From Janibacter sp. HTCC2649 (GTDB taxonomy: Bacteria > Actinomycetota > Actinomycetes > Actinomycetales > Dermatophilaceae): DNA of 64,000 bases. Location: NCBI RefSeq assembly GCF_000152705.1, contig NZ_CH672413.1, forward strand, positions 2,856,139 to 2,920,138. Reading direction: 5' to 3'. Of the stretch, positions 59,481-64,000 are shown in pieces. Within the stretch, counting starts at the first letter, position 1, and every line of letters starts with the position of its first letter. A program made the translations under genes and the position numbers. The notes below the pieces were generated by a model. It did no database searches, had not been told where the DNA came from, and worked only from the letters and a program-made list of their open reading frames with translations.

Positions 59481-60119
59481 ATGAGCACAGTGATCATGCA
59501 CAACGGGATGTCGGTGGACGGCTTCATCGCCGACGACCAGGACGGTGTCGAACCGCTCCACGAGTGGTACTTCAACGGCGACACCCCGATCAGCCCGGAC
59601 TCGCCGACCCCCGCCGAGGGTGAGGACGAGGCCTTCGACCACTCCGGCGTCGGGAGCCCCTTCCGCGTCCCGAAGGCCTCGGCGGGCTACCTCAAGGACA
59701 TGTGGGCCTCGATCGGCACGATCATCATGGGCCGCCACCTGTTCGACCTGGTCAACGGTTGGGAGGGTGACCCTCCTGCCGGGGACCACGTCGTGGTGGT
59801 GTCGCACCGGCCGAAGCCCGAGGGCTGGCACCCCGAGGCGTCCTATCACTTCACCGAGGACGTCACGGCTGCCGTCGCCAAGGCCAAGGAGTTGGCCGGG
59901 GACCGCATCGTCGTCGTGTGCGCGGGAGATGTCGGCGGCCAGGTCCTGGAGGCCGGCCTCGTCGACGAGGTCGCGATGGACGTGGTGCCGGTGGTCTTCG
60001 GGTCGGGGAAGCGCTACTTCGGAAGGGTCGAGGGGCAGCACCTGCTCGAGAACCCGCACACGGTGATCCAGAGTGAGCGAGTGCTCCACCTGCGGTTCGC
60101 GGTCCGTCGCACCACGTGA
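59481..60119 (+). CDS. Dihydrofolate reductase-like (RibD C-terminal) protein
   Basis: A 212-residue protein of the RibD_C/DHFR-like family. It begins STVIMHNGMSVDGFIADD, and later shows IGTIIMGRHLFD, VVVVSHRPKP and the C-terminal IVVVCAGDVGGQVLEAGLVDEVAMDVVPVVFGSGKRYF. The family binds NADPH and reduces pteridine- or pyrimidine-like substrates; it is not a proven folate enzyme. ATG 59481 has AGGAGA upstream. Its TGA is part of the following terminator stem. Confidence 0.87.
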   Translation: MSTVIMHNGMSVDGFIADDQDGVEPLHEWYFNGDTPISPDSPTPAEGEDEAFDHSGVGSPFRVPKASAGYLKDMWASIGTIIMGRHLFDLVNGWEGDPPAGDHVVVVSHRPKPEGWHPEASYHFTEDVTAAVAKAKELAGDRIVVVCAGDVGGQVLEAGLVDEVAMDVVPVVFGSGKRYFGRVEGQHLLENPHTVIQSERVLHLRFAVRRTT

Positions 60120-60156
60120 GCGGGTATGCCGTGGTGCGCCACGGCATACCCGCTCA
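60117..60156. terminator. Perfect 18-bp bidirectional hairpin built from GTATGCCG words
   Basis: TGAGCGGGTATGCCGTGG (60117-60134) pairs without mismatch with 60139-60156 around TGCG, followed by CGTTT. It separates the convergent DHFR-like and lipase genes and contains the frequent genome word in both orientations. Confidence 0.85.
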
Positions 60157-60174
60157 CGTTTGGTCCGTGGAGAC

Positions 60175-61038
60175 TCAGCGGTGGGCATCGAGCCAGCCGA
60201 TGACATCCGCGGTGATCTCGTCGCGGTTGGTCTCGTTGAAGATCTCGTGCCGGGCTTCGGGATGGATCGTGACGGTCACGTCGGCGATGCCGGCATCGCG
60301 GTAGCGCTGGCCGAGCAGCTCGACGAGCTGGCCGTCACCGGAGAGCGGATCGGCCTGGCCCGAGGCCAGGAGGAGCGGGAGGTGCTTGCGGATCGTGGCG
60401 AGCTCGGCCGGGTCGGCAAGCGTGCCGGCCGCACCGAAGAGGGCGGGCACGGTCTCGTCCGGCAGGTCGAAGCCGCACAGCGGATCGGCGACGTAGAGGT
60501 CGACCTCGGCCTCGTCGCGGGACAGCCACTCGTAGCCGGTGCGGTGCTCGAACCCGGCGTTGAACGCCTCGAGCCCGACGGGTCCCTGCGACTGAGCAAG
60601 GTTCGCGGCCAACACGTCGAGGGCAGTGGTCCCGGAAAGGACGACACCGGCATACCCGTCGGAGTGGGTGAGCAGCACGGATTGCGCGGCGAACGATCCC
60701 ATCGAGTGCGCGATGAGGAAGAGCGGCAGGCCGGGGTTGGCGGCCGCGATGGACTCACCGAACGCGGCGACGTCGGAGATCAGTCCCGCGAAGCCGGGAG
60801 CGCCGAAGTCGCCGGGCACGTCCGTGATCGACCGGCCATGGCCACGATGGTCGCTCGCGTGGACGAGGTAGCCAGCAGCATTGAGGGCCTGGGCGAGGCG
60901 GTCATAGCGGGCTGAGTGCTCGGCCAGTCCATGCGAGATCTGCACGACACCCACGGGATTCGGCACGTCGGTCCACTGGTAGGTGGCGATCGAGAGGGCA
61001 TCGGTCGGCGACGTCATTGTCGCGTTCGTGAAGGTCAT
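60175..61038 (-). CDS. Monoacylglycerol lipase-like alpha/beta hydrolase
   Basis: A 287-residue serine hydrolase of the Hydrolase_4/MAG-lipase family. It shows GVVQISHGLAEHSARYDRLAQALNAAGY (oxyanion and substrate loop), ASDHRGHGRS, and the nucleophile elbow FLIAHSMGSFAAQSVL. The catalytic His is in PEARHEIFNE. It probably releases fatty acids from monoacylglycerols or lysophospholipids. ATG 61038 or the later ATG at 61017 may be used. No signal peptide is seen, so it is cytoplasmic. Confidence 0.9.
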   Translation of the reverse strand: MTFTNATMTSPTDALSIATYQWTDVPNPVGVVQISHGLAEHSARYDRLAQALNAAGYLVHASDHRGHGRSITDVPGDFGAPGFAGLISDVAAFGESIAAANPGLPLFLIAHSMGSFAAQSVLLTHSDGYAGVVLSGTTALDVLAANLAQSQGPVGLEAFNAGFEHRTGYEWLSRDEAEVDLYVADPLCGFDLPDETVPALFGAAGTLADPAELATIRKHLPLLLASGQADPLSGDGQLVELLGQRYRDAGIADVTVTIHPEARHEIFNETNRDEITADVIGWLDAHR

Positions 61039-61054
61039 GAAACGCACAGTGCCA

Positions 61055-61117
61055 CAGGGATGCGGGGCGGGTGCTCCCGTTGCCGAGAACACCCGCCCCG
61101 CATCGTGGGACCCCTGT
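61055..61117. terminator. Hairpin after the duplicated-domain protein gene
   Basis: A perfect 15-bp stem (61059-61073 with 61090-61104) with a 16-nt loop, and an outer ACAGGG/CCCTGT pairing. It lies just after the stop of the 700-residue protein gene and overlaps the upstream region of the lipase gene, so it probably ends transcription of the former. Confidence 0.7.
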
Positions 61118-61121
61118 CGGG

Positions 61122-63224
61122 CTAGAGGCCCAGGCAGAAGCCGACGTCGTCGTAGCCGTAGTTCTTGCTCCACGGGACGCTGTCCACGATCGAACGGTCA
61201 TAGACGTGGAGCTGCACGACGTAGCCGCACATCGGCCAGTTGCCGTCGGTGACGAGCTGCCACGTCCCGGACGACACCGGCGAGGTGGTCGACACCGGCG
61301 TGTGGGTCGGGTTGGGCGGCGACAGGCTGGCCGGCAGGGTCACCAGGCTGTAGGAACCGAAGTACGGATCCGTTGCCGTGAAGGTGCCCTGGACGACATC
61401 GCCCGGGTTGGCCTTGTTGCACGCTGTCCCGCTGGTGAACGTGATGTCCGCGTCGGGCTTGGTGTTGTCGACGCGGAGGGTGTGCCAGTCCGTGACCCCG
61501 ATCGGGTTGAGGGCAGCGTCCACCATCTCCAGGCGGATCTCGTAGAGCCCGTCGACGACGACACCTCTCGTCTGCCAGGCGGCGAGCTGTCCGAACGGGT
61601 TGAGGGCCGTGGGCAGGTAGGGCGTGTAGCCGGTGACCGGGTCCGGCGTGCGGGTGACGACCGGCCAGAAGCCGGTGACGAAGTCACCCGTGACCGGGCT
61701 GCCGCTCGACGAGCTGCCCGCCGGCCGCCACATCGCGCGGTACTGACGTCCGGCCGCGGCGAACGCGTCGTTCGCGTAGGCGTGGACGGTGACGACGCCA
61801 CCGAACGGGCAGGGCCGACCGAGCGAGTCCGCGGGTGAGCCGAACTCGACGAAGACTGCACCGGAGGTGGTGAGCCCCGTCGTGGTCGTGTCGATCGACT
61901 CGACCGGGATGCGTCCGAGGGCCCGGATCTCAGGCGTGTCGGTCGGAGGCCGGCGACGCGACGGGATCTCGATGTGGGTCTCGACCGCGTTGCCCCACCG
62001 AGGCAGGTCGAACGGGTCCGTGCTCGAGGGTGGTGTGCCCCAGGAGAGGACGGCTCGGATGCGACCGACCTTGGGCTCCTTGCAGCTGGTTGCGTGCTTG
62101 GCCGTCTGCGCCGGCACGCCGACCCAGTAGTTGAGTCCGTCCGCGGGGAGCTTGGCGTAGTCGTGGACGACGACCTTGGCCGTGTCGAGGTAGGTCCAGT
62201 CGCAGGTGTTGTCGTAGTCGACCCAGAACGCGACGTACTCGACCGAGCCCGCGCTGCACGGCGGTCCGGAGAACCCGGACGACTGCTTGATCTGCAGCGT
62301 CGAGACGAGCAGGTCACGGTTGTAGTCCAGTCCGAGACAGTTGATCTGCTCGTATGCCGTGTCGCCCTTGTCGTTGTTGAACGCACCGACGATCTCGGTC
62401 AGGTCGATCTTGAGGGAGCTCAGCTCGTCCGACTGTGCGAGCAGGAAGGACTGGTCCTGGAAGCCGACCTTCTGGGCCGCCGCGAGCATCGGTGTCGCGA
62501 AGCGGTGGGCCGGAACCTTGTCGGCTCGCGCCACCTTTGCCGCGGCGGCGATCGAGAACGGCGCCGGGTCGGGCTCCGGGATCGGCAGGGGCAGGACGGT
62601 CTCCCACCAGTCCGGGATCTTCTTGAGGTCGATGTCGAAGTCCTCGATGAAGTCGTGGAAGATCCGGCGGGTCGGCCGCAGCTGGATGTGTCGGTCGAGG
62701 GCGTTGCCCCAGATCGGGTTCCAGTTGGGCTGGCCGGCGGGCGGCTGCAGCTGCCAGGACAGGATCGCGCGGACGAGTGGCAGCACCGGACTCGTGCACC
62801 GACGCCGCTTCTGGTCGTTGAGCGGGAAGGCGACCGTGTAGATCAGCGGCTTCGTCCTGTCCTTGTGGCAGTCGACGGAATCGGGGACGTCGTGGGCCTT
62901 GAACGAGCCCAGCCCGACGTCCTCCCATGTCGCTCCGTCGTCGTAGGACAGGTAGAACCGGACCCACTCCGTGCTGCCCGGGCTGCACAGGTCGCCGCCG
63001 TAACCGTTGGCGCGCTTGACCTGGATGGTGGCTTCGAGGACGTCCGTGTCCGGGTTGAAGCCGACACACGACACCTCCTCGAAGATGGTGTCGTGGACGA
63101 TCTCGAGCTGTGCCGCGAACTTCGTGTCCTTGAGGTTGCCGAAGTGGTTCGGGTTCTGGGCAAGGAGCTGGTGCAGCTCGCTGCGCAGCCGCAAGGCTCG
63201 CTCGACGTTCCTGTCGTCAGGCAT
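61122..63224 (-). CDS. Large protein of unknown family with internal domain duplication
   Basis: A 700-residue protein without signal peptide or membrane helix. Two copies of a ~190-residue unit are visible. Copy 1 has SCVGFNPDTDVLEATIQVKR, LCSPGSTEWVRFYLSYDDGATWEDVG and AHDVPD. Copy 2 has NCLGLDYNRDLLVSTLQIKQ, PCSAGSVEYVAFWVDYDNTCDWTYLD and VHDYAK. Each ends with RAILSWQ/RAVLSWG and WGNAL/WGNAV. A beta-rich C-terminus follows. I do not recognise the family. Start ATG 63224 has GGAGG upstream. Confidence 0.65.
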   Translation of the reverse strand: MPDDRNVERALRLRSELHQLLAQNPNHFGNLKDTKFAAQLEIVHDTIFEEVSCVGFNPDTDVLEATIQVKRANGYGGDLCSPGSTEWVRFYLSYDDGATWEDVGLGSFKAHDVPDSVDCHKDRTKPLIYTVAFPLNDQKRRRCTSPVLPLVRAILSWQLQPPAGQPNWNPIWGNALDRHIQLRPTRRIFHDFIEDFDIDLKKIPDWWETVLPLPIPEPDPAPFSIAAAAKVARADKVPAHRFATPMLAAAQKVGFQDQSFLLAQSDELSSLKIDLTEIVGAFNNDKGDTAYEQINCLGLDYNRDLLVSTLQIKQSSGFSGPPCSAGSVEYVAFWVDYDNTCDWTYLDTAKVVVHDYAKLPADGLNYWVGVPAQTAKHATSCKEPKVGRIRAVLSWGTPPSSTDPFDLPRWGNAVETHIEIPSRRRPPTDTPEIRALGRIPVESIDTTTTGLTTSGAVFVEFGSPADSLGRPCPFGGVVTVHAYANDAFAAAGRQYRAMWRPAGSSSSGSPVTGDFVTGFWPVVTRTPDPVTGYTPYLPTALNPFGQLAAWQTRGVVVDGLYEIRLEMVDAALNPIGVTDWHTLRVDNTKPDADITFTSGTACNKANPGDVVQGTFTATDPYFGSYSLVTLPASLSPPNPTHTPVSTTSPVSSGTWQLVTDGNWPMCGYVVQLHVYDRSIVDSVPWSKNYGYDDVGFCLGL

Positions 63225-63379
63225 GGTGCCCCTCCAGTTCCAGCGGAGGCGGTCGATGCTGACCATCGAGATGGAGTTCCCCCAGCTGTCATCCATGAGG
63301 AGGGCGACGGCTTGCCGGAGATACATCTCGTCGCGCGTCCTGAGGAGACTGGCCGAGCTCCGCGAGTAGCGTCACCGGC

Positions 63380-64000
63380 GTGGACCGGATCACGTGGCGA
63401 CTCCTCATCGGTGTGCTCGTCGGCATCCCGCTCGGCCTGCTCGTCCCTCTCGGCGGCGGCGATGACCCGCTCATCCGCGTCCTGGCCTGCTACGCCCTCA
63501 GTGGGATCGCCTTCGTGGGGCCGCTCGGCTACACGATCCTCACCGAGGACCCGGCCCACACGCGCTCGCGGATGGAGGGCGGCGACGGCGAGCGCCGGCT
63601 CAGCGACGTCGCCGTCGTGGTCGTCGGACTGGCCAGCCTGCTCGGCGTCGCCCTGCTCCTCGTCGGCAGCGGGTCCAACGGTGACGCCAAGGTGGCCGCG
63701 GCGATCGTCGGGCTCGGCAGTGTTGCCGTCGGGTGGCTCTGCGTGCAGTCGATCTACACGGTGCGCTACGCCCGCATCTACTACGCGACGGACAAGCCGC
63801 CGATCGACTTCAACGACGACGAGGATCCGGGGCTGTCGGACTTCGCCTACTTCTCGATCAACCTCGGCATGACCTACCAGGTCTCGGACACCGATGTCCG
63901 GACGCGCTCACTGCGCAAGGTGATCCTTGCCCACACGATGCTGTCCTACCTCTACGGAACGGTCGTCATCGCGACCACGGTCAACCTCGTCGCCGGCTTC
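63380..64000 (+). CDS. DUF1345 membrane protein (partial, runs off the right edge)
   Basis: A 207-codon fragment starting with GTG 63380 and open at the window end. It has hydrophobic segments LLIGVLVGIPLGLLVPLG, ALSGIAFVGPLGYTIL, VAVVVVGLASLLGVALLLVG and AAAIVGLGSVAVGWLCVQSIYTVRYARIYY. The DUF1345 hallmark follows as FAYFSINLGMTYQVSDTDV and LSYLYGTVVIATTVNLVAGF. The C-terminus is close, since the family is about 210-230 residues. The function is unknown. It is divergent from the large duplicated-domain gene. Confidence 0.82.
   Translation, partial: MDRITWRLLIGVLVGIPLGLLVPLGGGDDPLIRVLACYALSGIAFVGPLGYTILTEDPAHTRSRMEGGDGERRLSDVAVVVVGLASLLGVALLLVGSGSNGDAKVAAAIVGLGSVAVGWLCVQSIYTVRYARIYYATDKPPIDFNDDEDPGLSDFAYFSINLGMTYQVSDTDVRTRSLRKVILAHTMLSYLYGTVVIATTVNLVAGF

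Overview
This is a high-GC actinobacterial chromosome segment. GC-rich codon use, GTG/TTG starts, actinobacterial family types and a DnaB of the usual actinobacterial length point to the Micrococcales. An Intrasporangiaceae-like host (Janibacter/Knoellia/Phycicoccus type) is my inference; no rRNA gene is present to prove it. Genes are dense, and many neighbours overlap by ATGA/GTGA, which suggests translational coupling.

Region 0-18.8 kb. A ferredoxin-reductase-like flavoprotein, an alpha/beta hydrolase and a small lipoprotein open the window. A nucleoside salvage block follows on the minus strand: a thioinosine/thioadenosine phosphorylase, an MTA/SAH deaminase, a DUF985 cupin, then behind a terminator a BmpA-type lipoprotein, two permeases and a double ABC ATPase. 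A gamma-glutamyltransferase, a MATE exporter, a secreted M19-like hydrolase, two DUF202 proteins, DUF2277 and a thioesterase lead to dnaB. A cluster of DnaA-box-like sites precedes dnaB.

Region 18.8-21.25 kb. Directly after dnaB lies a 2.4-kb block bounded by imperfect 52-bp inverted repeats. Its left end carries several roughly 22-bp repeat units, like the multi-site ends of Tn7/Mu/IS21-type elements. It holds a coupled operon of four small genes plus a broken fifth ORF, and no visible transposase.

Region 21.3-37.2 kb. Respiratory nitrate reduction (narK-narG-narH-narJ-narI plus a cupin) is followed by an FMN-binding protein and a ferric-reductase-like membrane flavoprotein, which face a two-component system across a palindrome. 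An aldo/keto reductase, an AAA ATPase and a Tat-exported M23 peptidase complete the stretch.

Region 37.3-50 kb, carbon metabolism. edd-eda (Entner-Doudoroff) lies behind a near-perfect CRP/GlxR-type site. After several small enzymes and an alcohol dehydrogenase-like pseudogene comes lutABC-ppsR-ppsA, a logical route lactate to pyruvate to PEP. A palindromic repeat is embedded in the lutC coding sequence, and a second copy forms the hairpin after ppsA.

Region 50-64 kb. An epoxide hydrolase and a WYL regulator are followed by a divergent pair of CHAT-protease genes. One encodes a membrane protein with a putative carbohydrate-binding C-terminus. The other carries a polyglutamine tract and is followed by a PGAP1/lipase-like hydrolase. 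I regard this CHAT-CHAT-hydrolase locus as the best candidate for an undescribed signalling or conflict system. The window ends with an AraC regulator, a DHFR-like reductase, a monoacylglycerol-lipase-like protein, a large protein of unknown family with an internal domain duplication, and a partial DUF1345 membrane protein.
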